Source: Tubulanus polymorphus (taxonomy: Eukaryota; Nemertea; Palaeonemertea; Tubulaniformes; Tubulanidae). Taken from it: a stretch of 64,000 nucleotides of DNA. Within the stretch, counting starts at the first letter, position 1; every line of letters begins with the position of its first letter. Positions 26,201-37,301 of the stretch are shown here, one piece after another. The position numbers and the translations under genes were made by a program. The stretch spans positions 9,491,001 through 9,555,000 of the forward strand of contig NC_134025.1 in the NCBI RefSeq assembly GCF_964204645.1, written 5' to 3'. The notes under the pieces are model-generated. The model worked only from the letters and a program-made list of their open reading frames with translations, did not search any database and was not told the origin of the DNA.

Positions 26201-27958
26201 ACAATCGAGGATTATTAGGAATTTTCAGATAAAACTTCAGTTTTAACCTTGGCTCTTGCCTATCGCTGTCCCCGTGCTATCTCTCACAAAAAAAAATCAA
26301 ACAAATTTTCATTCGCCACGGATACGGATTATAACTTGTATATAGATTATGATTACATGTAATCCCATTTTACGTCCGAGAAATGCTCGGTGACGTGTTG
26401 TCATGAACTTAATGATGCAACCTTTTTAGCGATGATCGAATGTTTACAACGTTTACACATCTATATGATTTTAGAGCCAACAATATGTACAAACTTCCAA
26501 GTTGTTGGGAATTTAACGCAGTTCCCATTGGGAAGATTCATATGTCCAACATTTGGCAATATGAGCGATGATCACTCGTACTGCTGTGGCAACCCTGGAG
26601 AACAACGGTGCTGTACATTTTGGGATGAGTAAGTACCTGTACTTACGACGTTCGATCCTGGACTCTAGATACGATAATATGCTTACGCAATAAGCTTAAT
26701 CATCATCAGCACATTCCAGACATAGATGAACTAAATTTTGATCGAAATAACTGGACTACTGTACAATTTAGTTGCCAATATTTTGAGGTCACTGATAACT
26801 TCCCCTAACAATCCAACAACGCATCACTCAATAATTTTTACGACACTGTGTCGGAATGCTGCTCCCCGTGGAACGTATTTGTTACTCATGGTGTTATTGG
26901 AGATCGTCAAGCTCTTGGAATCTCATGAGTTTCTCTAGCTGATGTTGTTTGTTTTCTTATTTTACAGTACGAGTCGGGTTGCCGGATCGATAATAGGATC
27001 TATCATTTTCTTTGGTATTATCGGGCTTATCATATGGTGCTGTTGCAGGCGGTTCAGAAAGAAAGATCCACCGAAGAAATCGGCTAAAGTTCGTAAGGAA
27101 ATTATCATAAATTACGTTGTATTTTTTGAAACGATCTTCTGACCGGTATTCACCCGGGTTACATGATCGTCGGGTAGTTAAAACATTCCCGAGGATAACG
27201 CTGTCAAAAAATTAATATTCTGTTATCTATTGCTCAAATTATGATAATACATGTACATTAACTATTCACTTGCAGGTTATGAATCTGGTTCATCAGACGA
27301 GCATTCAGGTAAAGAATCTGACTATACTGTTCATTTTTTCCAACAATACTGTTCATTTTTTTCCGGTGACAATAATGTCATGCAAAAGGATTTTTAGCAT
27401 GAGCATTTATCATTTTTAGATACTCCAAATCCTGCAAAATTGGCCAATGAAGGGAATATGGCACCGTACCCAGGACAAGCGCCATCAATGGGTGCTCCAT
27501 ATCCTGGGCAGCCACCAGTGATGGGTGCTCCATATCCTGGACAGCCACCAGCAACGGGTGCTCCATATCCTGGGCAACCGCCAGCAACGGGTGCTCCATA
27601 TCCTGGGCAGCCACCAGTGATGGGTGCTCCATATCCTGGACAGCCACCAGCAATGGGTGCTCCATATCCTGGGCAGCCACCAGCACCGGGTGCTCCATAT
27701 CCTGGGCAGCCACCTGCCATGGGTGCTCCATATCCCGGGCAACCGCCAGCCATGGGTGCTCCATATCCTGGGCAACAACAAGCCCCATATCCTGGACAAC
27801 AACCGCCTATGGGTGCCCCATATCCAGGATTTGCACCAGATTCTGGACAAACGTCGTATCAAACGCCATGTAAGTCAGGGGAATGAAAATATGTTTTGTT
27901 CAATGAAATACACTTCAAAGGATACCCTGTGATGTGTACGTTCTCTCTTTCAGCGTAA
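23262..27958 (+). CDS. Shisa-like single-pass membrane protein with Cys-rich ectodomain and repeat tail
   Basis: Exons: 23262-23319, 25147-25374, 26475-26628, 26968-27092, 27276-27308, 27420-27869, 27954-27958; about 350 residues, all phases consistent. Exon 1 encodes a signal peptide (MVAKRKLLAALLMVISLGA). Exon 2 is a strongly basic, Arg/Ser-rich segment. Exon 3 carries the Cys-rich domain with FICP, YCCG and CC spacing typical of the Shisa/CYYR1/WBP1 superfamily. Exon 4 gives the membrane span (VAGSIIGSIIFFGIIGLIIW) followed by CCC and basic residues. Exon 6 is a cytoplasmic tail of eight 11-residue GAPYPGQPP repeats plus variants. The protein ends SYQTPS in a five-base last exon. Family members act as adaptors in trafficking or receptor maturation; no specific role can be assigned here. 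Exon 2 is the least certain exon. Confidence 0.8.
23821..23934. mobile_element. Palindromic MITE-like element, family 1 copy 2
   Basis: Arms 23821-23858 and 23898-23934 are inverted copies sharing ATTACCTTTAACCC with the 5584-5667 copy. The loop contains its own palindrome, AACTCAATT/AATTGAGTT. It lies in intron 1 of the Shisa-like gene. Confidence 0.7.
24698..25145 (-). mobile_element. 5'-truncated LINE 3' end with (CTTAA)n tail
   Basis: On the minus strand, up to about 25145, an open frame reads LHIERNERICTKCN, GDEFHFLLVCP and LRTKFIPRYF and stops at 24874. This is the Cys/His knuckle at the end of many non-LTR retrotransposon polyproteins. A UTR of about 150 bases follows, with GCAATAAA, and the copy ends in CTTAA repeats (24698-24722). 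It is antisense to the Shisa-like gene and abuts exon 2. Confidence 0.8.
27491..27832 (+). repeat. 33-bp coding minisatellite in the Shisa-like tail
   Basis: Eight 33-base units and degenerate flanking units encode an 11-residue repeat, GAPYPGQPP plus two variable residues (VM, AT, AM, AP). The unit length is a multiple of three, so copy gain or loss keeps frame and antisense frames also stay open. Confidence 0.95.
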
Positions 27959-28354
27959 AATGTATAAAGGCCAACCTGATAAGTACCCGTACGAGGCCTA
28001 TAGAATTATTACCATTGCTGATGAGCCTTGAGTGGATCGCTATGTGCACGTGTATTTCAGCCCATCTTAGCATATATGGCAATGTTGATTGTTTTTAGAA
28101 GAGGAACCTGTGATGTTCTAGCCATTGTTAACATGGTTGACAGTGATCAATCTACCATATATTGCTATATTAAAGACAACTTCAGCTGTACAATCTATGT
28201 CTATACTTTTTCTACAGTAAATCTATTTCTATACCTGTTTGAAAATATATGACTTGTTCTTATGATTGTAATGAATCATGTAGTTTTTATGAAGATGTTC
28301 AAAACTCTCACATTAGATACTAATACAATTTTGATCCAACGTGTCAAAGTCTTC

Positions 28355-28360
28355 AATAAA
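28355..28360 (+). other. Polyadenylation signal, Shisa-like gene
   Basis: AATAAA about 400 bases after the TAA at 27956-27958, and the best candidate seen for this transcript's 3' end. Confidence 0.5.
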
Positions 28361-30401
28361 AGATATAATCTATGAAATGTTTTTTACTGATGAATAGTTT
28401 TAGAGATGTTTTTCATAGTAATGTTCTAAATGTTTTTTTATCAAATCGTTAATGGACGCGCGCTACTTAGTATCATATGGTATACTTAAGTTTTTAACCA
28501 CAACACAGTCAAATTCCACGTAAAGTTGTCAAGTCATGTTATATAATCAGTTCTTCCCCGTTCAAAATGCCTTCGAAATAACGATGATGTCGTATTGTTA
28601 CTAAGTCGAACGCATAAGTTGCGCTGATTGGAAGTTTTGTCGGCCGATTTCTTGCGAACCACAGTGAAGGCCTAGTACGTTAGGCTAAAAATGTTACGTT
28701 GTTTCTCATAATCGGCCGGGTCATTTTGTGTAAATCTCATTGACATTTGTAATCAGTTCTTTTCTTTAGCTGGCCGGTCTGTTATGGTTTGCTTGATCGT
28801 GATTAAAAATGGTCTTGTACACGGTAGATAGGCGGCCGGCAAAAAGGAGAAACAAGGTACGCACGTATCAATTCTTTTAGCCTTAGCAAGTAAAAATCGC
28901 TAAAATGTATTTGGAATATCTAACAGAAGAATATTTGGTCTAATCCTATAAATGTTTATGAGTGCAGTAAAAAATCATCCGTCTTATGTACTAAACTCGA
29001 TCGCTCACCAACTCGCATTCCTTAGTTCGCGAACACTTAAAAGATTTGATTCACCATTTTGGATTATAATGATTGCAAAGCAATACAAATACAAAATTTC
29101 AAGATGGAGGGGACGCATGAAGAAACCAATTAAAACTTACAGAGTTTGACTGCAGTATCAGTAGTTATATAGGGCTATATAACTACTAGTATCTATAGTT
29201 AGTAAATGTTGAATTCAATCCAACTTTTCACCCGATGTAATGCCGTAAAAGCTTTTAGGCTATGGTCACGTTATTATATATACATATTTTTTACACGCTG
29301 ATGGTCCACGGCTGAGATTTATCTTTTCGGAGGTATCTTAACCTCTCGTACGTGTGTTGATGTTAACAGGGTATAATTTTTACCATTGAATACATTTTTA
29401 ACCTTTATTTTATATACATGTTTTCACGTTGATGATTTGTGCAATATGGTGTAATGTATATATCTACGAAATATCCTAACGCACAGAGCAAAACACCCGA
29501 AACATGAATGAAAAACGCTTTTCACGTGTAGCGTGGTTTATAAGTACGTATTTTGCTCCGAAACGGTTTCGGCAAATGTATGTAATTTATTTCATCATCA
29601 ATTATAATTGCAAATAAAATTTACAACAAAAATTAGATTGATGATGAGGGACCTGAACAGAGCCTTAAAGGCTGTACAATCACTAGGACGTTCAGGCCCC
29701 CTAGAATAAAAAAAAATCGTTTTTCATGTTTCAAAGCAAAGCACAGATTCTACGAAACAAGCCAGAAAAGGTGATTTGCGTTTCGGGGTTTTGGTCTTGC
29801 CGTTGATCGATTGTAGCGCGTCGGCGAAATAAACGAGACCGAGAAATTTTTCGGACTCTTGTTTTCTTTTAGCAGGGGCGGATCCAGGTTGCCTTCCATG
29901 CCTTCCGGAAGGCAGTCAAAATTTTTAGGTTCCCTCAAAAATCAAAGTAATAAATTTTTCTTTAAACTCTGAGAAAAAAATTGCCCCTGGCATGCTTTCA
30001 AAAACGAAGTGGTGGTTTTCCGATGGAATAAACCAGCAACACGAAACAGAAGTTCTGTGTCACATGAGTTCGGCGCTGATTCGGTTTGCTGGACGCTGCC
30101 AAACAGAAAAACCGAACCGGTACAAATAACCCCACTTGATGGGAAATGGCGGTGATTTTGGTCACTATTAATTCGTTATTGTTTGTCGATGATTCTTGTC
30201 CATTTACTCGTTGATCTCCTCGAGCTTCCTGCGTATGCTTACATCACAATAAATATAGGCTATATAATTCCTTGTGGCTTCATTCAGAAAAATTGGTTTT
30301 GTTGGCTCAGTACAGCGAGAGGATTGCAATTTCATTTCGTTCGGGCCCGTCACGGCCATTCATATCATATCAGGGATGCTTTCCCCTTCGCCAGAAAGTC
30401 A

Positions 30402-30870
30402 ACTACTGTCTGTGTCACACCTGCTCTCTGTGCGACGTTTTGGTCCGTAATTTCGTTAATAATCGGTTTATCTCTAAATATTATGCATCAATTTGTTCAG
30501 TAAGGAATTTGCATTCAGAAATAAATCATGAAGTGGCATATATTTGTTTGCACTTTCATCTATCAGCGATAGTTTACCTAGCATACACTCACGTAATGCT
30601 GAAAACGGCTTTTATGGCCCATCACGGAAACGGATGACGTCACTGTAACGTTTCCGAGCGTCCGCGGAGGATTTTTGCAGCATTACGCGAGCGTATGCTG
30701 AGTAAACTATCACTCATAAATGAAAACAAAAACCACTTTAGTAAAACTTGTTGTTTATTTCTGAATGCAAAGTCCTCACTGAACAAATTGATGCGTAATA
30801 AAGGTAGATAAACTGTTTATTGACGAAATTACCAAAACGTCGCACGGAGAGCAGGTGTGACAGACAGTAG
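30402..30870. mobile_element. Large fold-back element (~195-base arms, 76-base loop)
   Basis: Left arm 30402-30601 and right arm 30678-30870 are inverted copies along nearly their whole length. Both begin CTACTGTCTGT, share TGCGACGTTTTGG and TTTGCATTCAGAAATAAA, and end near CGTAATGCTG at the loop. There is no transposase frame. A related arm fragment lies at 55488-55590. Confidence 0.85.
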
Positions 30871-31270
30871 GGGTGCCGCAACTACTCCATCCAATAACTA
30901 CTGAAAATGCCGTGCAGATGCCCTTGTCCCACACAGTAAGCACTTTTCGGCGCTTTTGTTGAGGAAAAAGAAGCGTGTTTTAGTGACTTGCGATCGGCGC
31001 TCATCTTCATACGGCATCATTGTTATATGTACAGAACATACCCTATCTTCTAACCAAAATCAAGACTACATCATTTTAATTTAGAATCATCAGTTCTATT
31101 TAGAAAGTGGCTTTATTGTCTTAATCAATGACTAATTAATTCAGTGAATAATCTCAAATAAAGCAACCATTACACAGGAATTATATCGGTCATATCTTGA
31201 CCGTTTGGTGCTGCCTCTATACACAACGATAGTTGGAAAATGTGAACTAACATAATACTCGCTTGCCAGA

Positions 31271-31832
31271 GTTTCAACAGGGTCGTCATTAGTTCCAAGA
31301 CGAGTTTGTCGATGACGTCATATATAAATAATAACATAACCACGTGCGTCCTGGTACGCGCTCTTATCTGTTAGAGCAGTTGGAAATGTCTATTTCAACT
31401 TGACTTGAGAGAGAGCATCAGACGGTGGCCTAGCTCAGTCGGGCTTGATAGTAAATACCTGATAAAAAGTCTGATCAGGACTCGAAAGGACTGGCAGTTG
31501 ACCTAAAACATCGTTTTTTAATCCATTCTTTACTGTGAAGGATTGCAAAAGACATGTCGGTCTGAATCGAACTCTACTGAGAAGGCTTATCTGAGAAGAA
31601 AAATAAAGAATGTTTTGTTTCGTGTTTTATGTTGTTTTTTTTCTGAAATCTCTTATGATAAGCTATCAGTTAGTTCATACTACTGAAATAGGACAGGGTT
31701 TCGAATTTTCACAGAATTGGTTGAATAAAGTCTTTGTATTTAAGTCTGTTCCTCACGCACGTTGTTATGTTATTATTTACCAATGACGTCATCGACAAAC
31801 TCGTCTTGGAACTAATGACGACCTTTGAACAG
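31271..31832. mobile_element. Non-autonomous DNA transposon with 69-base terminal inverted repeats
   Basis: Arms 31281-31349 and 31755-31823 are inverted copies, both starting GGTCGTCATTAGTTCCAAGA. The flanks TTTCAACAG and TTTGAACAG are a possible 9-base target duplication with one mismatch. Long arms with a 9-base duplication suggest the Mutator type. The interior carries a tRNA-like internal promoter near 31425 but no open frame. Confidence 0.75.
31423..31600 (+). repeat. Possible tRNA-derived SINE inside the inverted-repeat element
   Basis: GGTGGCCTAGCTCAGTCGGG fits the tRNA A-box consensus. GGACTCGAAAGG, about 60 bases on, is a degenerate B box. There is no cloverleaf of a working tRNA, so a tRNA-derived SINE is the better reading; its ends are not defined. 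Confidence 0.35.
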
Positions 31833-32552
31833 CCGTATATGACAAACTATTTACCGATTTTCCGGCCAGATTCAGAGACAATACTCAGAATCGTAAAACA
31901 GCAGTGAAACTGCCAAGTTGGCACTTTTTTAATAACAGAATTAGTTTGCTGAAATGAGTAAATATGTGTGGATTTATGAATTGTTCTTTTGAAAACACCT
32001 TCTTTTTCTCCTTAAGAAAGTAAGAAAAGTTTAAGTGATTTAGACAATGAGAATTTTTTCCAGAATTTAGTCTGGGAATGAATTCCGAAAATCTGTGATC
32101 CGCTCCTGATTGCGATACATCAATAGCGCGGAACGAGTTAACTCGGCGGCTGTGTAACTAGTTCATAGCTTCACCGTCAAGGGACAGCACTTGACGGTTA
32201 TGATCTCAGTTGCAAGTACATGTACATCTTGCCTTTAAGCATAGAATGATTTTCATGTCTTCAATATGAAATATATTATCCTCTGCGTACCAATACTTGC
32301 CTAAAAAGTAATCAACTTCTGTATTCTATAGTTTGATGTCAAACGGATCGACATTCCGACTAAAGACATGAGAGCATCATGCAGATTTTACATCAACTTA
32401 GATTAACTACATGCATTTTCTGAGGCTTGTTTGCTCATGTAAAATCTCGTGAAAAAATTCCTCAGCGTACTCCCTCCACAACATAAGAAAATTGATCCTT
32501 TGCGAATTTATCGTAAACCCATAAGCAAAAATACCATGTACACTTGTTTTTT

Positions 32553-32558
32553 TTTATT
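32553..32558 (-). other. Polyadenylation signal, eL42 copy A
   Basis: TTTATT on the + strand (AATAAA on the minus strand), about 27 bases beyond the stop codon of copy A. The short UTR is typical of ribosomal protein genes. Confidence 0.7.
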
Positions 32559-32584
32559 TGCCCAATAATTTACAAAATATGAAA

Positions 32585-34685
32585 CTAGAATTGGATCATC
32601 TGGCCCTGAAAAACAAAAAGTATATACAATAAGTCATTTAGTCACTTACAGAGCCGTCGGAAGGAATTTTTCAGTGGCGAGGCTTATTTCTGAAGGGTGG
32701 TCTGGGGGCCTGGAAAATTCAATCGCCACAGATGCGTTTTGGGGCCATTTCATGGTCTCATACACAGAAGCATGAGAAGTCGTGAGCCAACCACCCAGTA
32801 CAGAGAACGACGAGCTGCTACGCGGTACAGCGTGCTTTTGAAAAAAAATTTGTTACGCAAAAAAGTTCCGACCGCCCTGAAATGCGTTCAGTACAAACCT
32901 TTCTCTTCTTGTCTCCACCCAATTCAAAATGTTTGCATCGCTTGATGGCCAATTGTTTTCTGAACTTGCAGTCCGTGCATTCCATACGCAATACAATCTT
33001 CTTCGTAGTCTTAGCCTGAAATAAGCCATAACTCGCATTTAGTTATTAGCAGCAAACATATCCTGGATCAGATAAAATTCTTGTTCATCGAACAGGGACT
33101 GGTTTTGTGGATGTGGAGCAAAATGGGGGTTTCAAATTGAAAGATTTTAATCATTTTAGATCGGACATAACTATCTCTAACGATGAACTGATTTTCTGGT
33201 CCCCTGAAGTTTTTTGTTAAGAGGTGCCACCGTACTACGGTGGTTGTCAGTCATGCAAGATGTTTGCGGATTTACCCCCAAGGATAACTTTGAAACCTGG
33301 TCTATGGTGATATAAGCAGCTGTGGCTACAATGGGTATAGGAATTCAAAACCTTTTCGCAAAACTGGAACCCAGGGCAATTTGAAGAGAAAATTTAACTC
33401 TTAAAAACCTTTTTCATGAAAGTGACGACTGTAAACCCAGGAAATCATTTGAATAACAAATGCAAGTGGTAATCTTACTTTTCTTACCCCACTTTATGAA
33501 TTTGCTTACCTTTTTGTGGAACACCGGTTTCGTTTGACCACCATAACCCGATTGTTTCCTGTCGTATCTTCTTTTACCTGAATTGCAGAAAGAGGCATTT
33601 TTCATTCGAAACGTGAAGATATACAACAGATCACTGGATTAGATTTTAGATAAAGAGAATGCGTATGTTGATATTACCTTGGGCGTACACCGAAGCCTTT
33701 CCGGTCTTGTATTGCGTCACTTTGTGTAAAGTGTGCTTCTTGCATTTCTTGCCTTTGCAGAAAGTTCTGCGTGTCTTTGGCACGTTCACCTACAACATTA
33801 AATACAGAATATGTGAATACAGTAAAACTGTCATAACACAATCGACGAAACCAAGAAAAATATGACGTCAAAAAGAATGTTATTGCCATTGACTTTGAGT
33901 GAGATTTGACAAATTTGGTCTCTCAAGAATTATGCGTTCGCTAAATAAGGACAGCGTTAACACAGGCTTTAACTAACTGAGATTGAACTTTTTAGCTAAT
34001 CTGTAGTATCTAGCCATTATTCCTGATGAAACAAGTATTAGTAAGGGGCAGGGCGCATAACCTGTGTATGCAACCACATGCTTATAATTCAGGTCCTCAA
34101 AATATCGAAGAAATAGTAAATTGAGCGTAACACTACACTTCAAGACCTTGTCCTTGAGCAATGGCTTTTTAAACAGAGTACAACCGCCACGACAGGCCGA
34201 GCAAGTAGTTTAAGCCAAGTCTTGGTTGTTACTTGGCTCACCATGGAAGTTGTGGGCAGAAAGTAAGATAAATTGCGATACGAGGCCAGGCAGGCTACAA
34301 TTTTTACATTCTTCCCCGCAGTTATAACTTATAGGTCAATTCCCAACTACAAATAAACAGATCTACGACAACAAAACCAGTCGTGGCGTAAACCGATAGG
34401 TACTTATCAACAACACACTGAAGAAAATTGTTTTTTGACAACGAACAAAGTTATCTTATCTAGAAACGACTTTTATTTAGGGTACCCGCCGTCGTAGTAA
34501 CGTAAGAAGGTTACTCTGAAGTGGCTCGGTTTGTGACCCAATACGACGATAACGAGACAAAAAATAGACCACATTAAGGAGATAAACAATTTGACTTTTA
34601 AGTAACGATCATTCCAAAGGCTGACGACCGTAAAATAGGCCGATGATTTACGATAAAAAATTATTACAAAATCGCTACGTACCAT
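32585..34685 (-). CDS. RPL36A: 60S ribosomal protein eL42 (RPL36A/L44), copy A
   Basis: Component of the 60S subunit beside the tRNA exit site. Exons: 34683-34685 (ATG alone), 33678-33789, 33510-33577, 32899-33015, 32585-32605; 106 residues, the family length. Visible motifs are [20 protein letters not shown], the zinc-ribbon cysteines (C12, C17 and the later ECTDC pair), [18 protein letters not shown] and the C-terminus GQMIQF. Pro56, the residue tied to cycloheximide sensitivity in yeasts, is present (codon at 33525-33527). The start codon alone ends exon 1, a common layout for ribosomal protein genes, and a pyrimidine-rich TOP-like leader precedes it. It lies head to head with SMAP. Confidence 0.96.
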
Positions 34686-34976
34686 CTTAGATTTTCAATA
34701 TGGCCGAGAGGAAGTGCAGTCAGCGGCTATCAGCAATTCAATTCATTTTTATTCCACCGCAAAAATTGTTTACCCACCTGCGCATGCAGACTCCAGATAT
34801 CTCTTCTCTATCGTTATTTACAAAAATGTTCACACTAATAACCAAAACAAAAACAGGAATGAAATTAATTTTTCAGACCGTCAAAAGTGGCGCCATCTAT
34901 CGCAGGTAGCTTAATTTCTTTTATGGTTTGTGAAAGCTTCTACGGTTTTCGGATAAAAACAACGTTTCTGTAGAGG
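34686..34976. promoter_or_regulatory. Presumed bidirectional promoter, eL42-A / SMAP
   Basis: Only 291 bases separate the divergent start codons, so both 5' UTRs and promoters must lie here. No TATA box is evident. Confidence 0.6.
34702..34714 (-). promoter_or_regulatory. Candidate 5' TOP tract of eL42 copy A
   Basis: The minus strand reads CTTCCTCTCGGCC, 16 bases before the ATG. A C followed by pyrimidines at the cap site is the TOP motif that puts ribosomal protein mRNAs under mTOR/LARP1 control. The transcription start is inferred. No comparable tract was seen just upstream of copy B's ATG. Confidence 0.5.
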
Positions 34977-36703
34977 ATGAGCGACGGTTCAACTAACAGA
35001 GCTGCAGCAGAAACTAGCGCTGAACGCGGAGAGAAAAGACCGGTGGATGAAGATGTAAGTGAAGACGAGAGTTACATATTTAGGACCCAACAACACTTTT
35101 TTCAACCAATTCAATCACAATCAATTCAATTAAACTACTACCATCAACAAGTACTATGTTTGGGCGGGTGGTGGTACCTGGTGATGTTTTACACCAGAAT
35201 CCCAGCCAGGGCTTTTTTGGTAGATGGTGATTTGTGGATATCAATTAATTAGTAAATTCATTGTAATTCGTACCATCTACCCACCTTACCCCACCACTTA
35301 AAAAATCCTCGACACAACTCAAGAGAACTCTTTCTGAGTTGATCAAACAAGGAAGCCTTCTAGCTAGGCACGGATCCATTGTTACTACTACTGTAAAATT
35401 ACCCGCTGACCACAAGCCAGAATTGGCCGCTGTCATCCAGATGGAAGAGATAACAACCACTGTGTCTGTGACTGTACTCCCATACCACAGCTGAGCTGGC
35501 ATAGAAAATGAATGCCCTTCAATACCAGGCAGTTAAACAACCAAAATTTCGGTTATTGGCCATTACCAATCGTAATTTCGGTCAACGATACACAGGTTTT
35601 AATCAATTGGTGGCTAATTTAATTCAAAATGAACTAGCCTACTTCGTAGTGACCATATAGCCACTGTGACAAGAGGCTATGGTTCTTACTGACAAGAATA
35701 CAGTAATTAATTTTATCAATTTCGATTGTTGCAGGTTCATTCAGCAAATCAGTGGGAAAGTGTCGATCTCGGTGACAATGATAGAAAGAACAAGTTTTTA
35801 CGATTGATGGGTGCATCGAAGGTATGAAGTCGAATCTAATATTCTATCTACAGCTTCTAGCATAGTTATAGTTCGATATAGTGTAGAAAAAATCAATGTT
35901 TTTCAGAAAGAACATCATGGACGGTTTGTAATCGGAGACTCTCACAGAGATCATACGAAGGCTGGAGGTGAGTGAGTTGAATTTCAGCAGGTATCAATCA
36001 CTCAGCAGTCCGGACCAACCCTCTCAGATATTTATCACCATTACTCAAATTTTTGGTCGTCTAGGCTTCACCTGTGGTTGAGGCCTCACCTCTGATATTT
36101 TTAATTGAAAGTAAACTAAATAGTCGACTACAATGTCATTTATTGTAGTCATTTTACCACAATGCACATTCAAAAAGTGATTTTCAAGACTTCACCCAAC
36201 GATGGTGAATATCTGAGCAGATGGTTCTAGGCTGTATATTGGTACTAGATTTGACAAAGTCATATTAGATTTGATCATTGATGTCATGATGATCACGGGT
36301 GTTCCTAACGTCGTCGTGTCTTCGCATAACTTTTCTATATTTTCGATTTTTCGTTTCTTCCCTTCCAGGGAACGTCGACGAAAAAGACATCGAGAAGGAG
36401 TTTGAAAAAGGAATCGATTATAAATTGTCAAGTGGCTATAAACAACACAAAGGTCTTGGATTTCATGAAGAGCTGGACGCGGAAAAAGAGAAAACTGCCG
36501 ATGCAAAGGCAGGGTGTAGTGAGGAAAAGTCGACCGAGGATGCATCCAAAAGCGATACAAACGACAAGAAGGAGGATACAAACGGCCAAAAACCAATAGT
36601 CTCAGAAACTAAAAATAGTGAAAAAACGACGGAGAAAAGTACAGATGAATCTTCGAAACAACAGGGAATTAAGAAAATGACATTTGTTAAAGCTAGCAGT
36701 TGA
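34977..36703 (+). CDS. SMAP: Small acidic protein SMAP (C11orf58 family)
   Basis: Exons: 34977-35054, 35735-35821, 35907-35967, 36369-36703; 186 residues against about 183 in human. The conserved core is split over exons 2-4: WESVDLGDNDRKNKFLRLMG, then KEHHGRFVIGDSH, then YKLSSGYKQHKGLGF. An acidic, Lys/Glu/Ser/Thr-rich low-complexity region follows, ending KMTFVKASS, close to the family ending MMFVKSS. The N-terminus is Ser/Ala/Glu-rich and variable. The biochemical role is poorly known; the family is a small, mostly disordered acidic protein. It lies between the two eL42 copies. AATAAA follows at 37060. Confidence 0.93.
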
Positions 36704-37059
36704 TTTGTTTGATAGATGTATCATAATTGCTTGAGCATTTAAAGAATCTGTCCTAAGGTTTCTTAAAGTAAAATAAGTCAGCCTCTTAGCGGATGTTATG
36801 TAGATGATGACATGCGTTGATTCACAAAGGTACGTTGTTGATAAATTGTGATATACGATGGTTATCTCACTGGACTTACCCCTTACAAAATATCCAAATT
36901 GTTGGAAAGCGTAAAATCCTGGCTAGGTATAACTGCAGTAACCAGAAGATATTTTTGTGCAGTACATTTTTCAGTGTCTGTGAAATGGGTTTGTGAATAT
37001 ATGTAAATGTCTGCTGTACATTCGATCATGAATCATGAACAATTCTTTCAAAAAGAAAA

Positions 37060-37065
37060 AATAAA
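37060..37065 (+). other. Polyadenylation signal, SMAP
   Basis: AATAAA about 360 bases after the SMAP stop, facing the AATAAA of eL42 copy B (minus strand, 37227-37232). The two transcripts converge and end within about 170 bases of each other. Confidence 0.6.
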
Positions 37066-37301
37066 CCATTGTTTTATACAATAAAATACTCTTCTCTTTT
37101 TATGTTTTGGAGGATGTTTTGGCCCTTCTGCTCATTTGGATGGATGTACATTGTACCTATACCGGTGCCTGCGTCGTATTGAAATAAGAAATGCTATTTT
37201 ACCTGTTGTTAAAACTGAGTGGAACTTTTATTCAGTACAAAGAGACAATCAGAAAAATAAAGCACTACATTCATAGATTTGGTCTTAATAATCGGTGCTC
37301 T

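Larger units (their letters stand above)
28361..32552. other. Intergenic, repeat-rich, no gene recognised
   Basis: Holds two large inverted-repeat elements (30402-30870 and 31281-31823). At about 29873 is a fragment beginning CAGGGGCGGATCCAGG, the same hAT-like terminus as at 11098. Open frames inside 30183-30637 are parts of the fold-back element. Confidence 0.5.

Noticed and set aside
27378-27862. Antisense and alternate-frame repeat proteins of 102-136 residues over the Shisa-like tail
   Set aside because: The 33-base unit is a multiple of three, so several frames stay open at once. Only the + frame joins spliced exons in phase.
34700-34909. Upstream + strand frame of 69 codons near the SMAP promoter
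   Set aside because: It lies in the shared promoter region, overlaps the antisense eL42-A leader and resembles nothing known.
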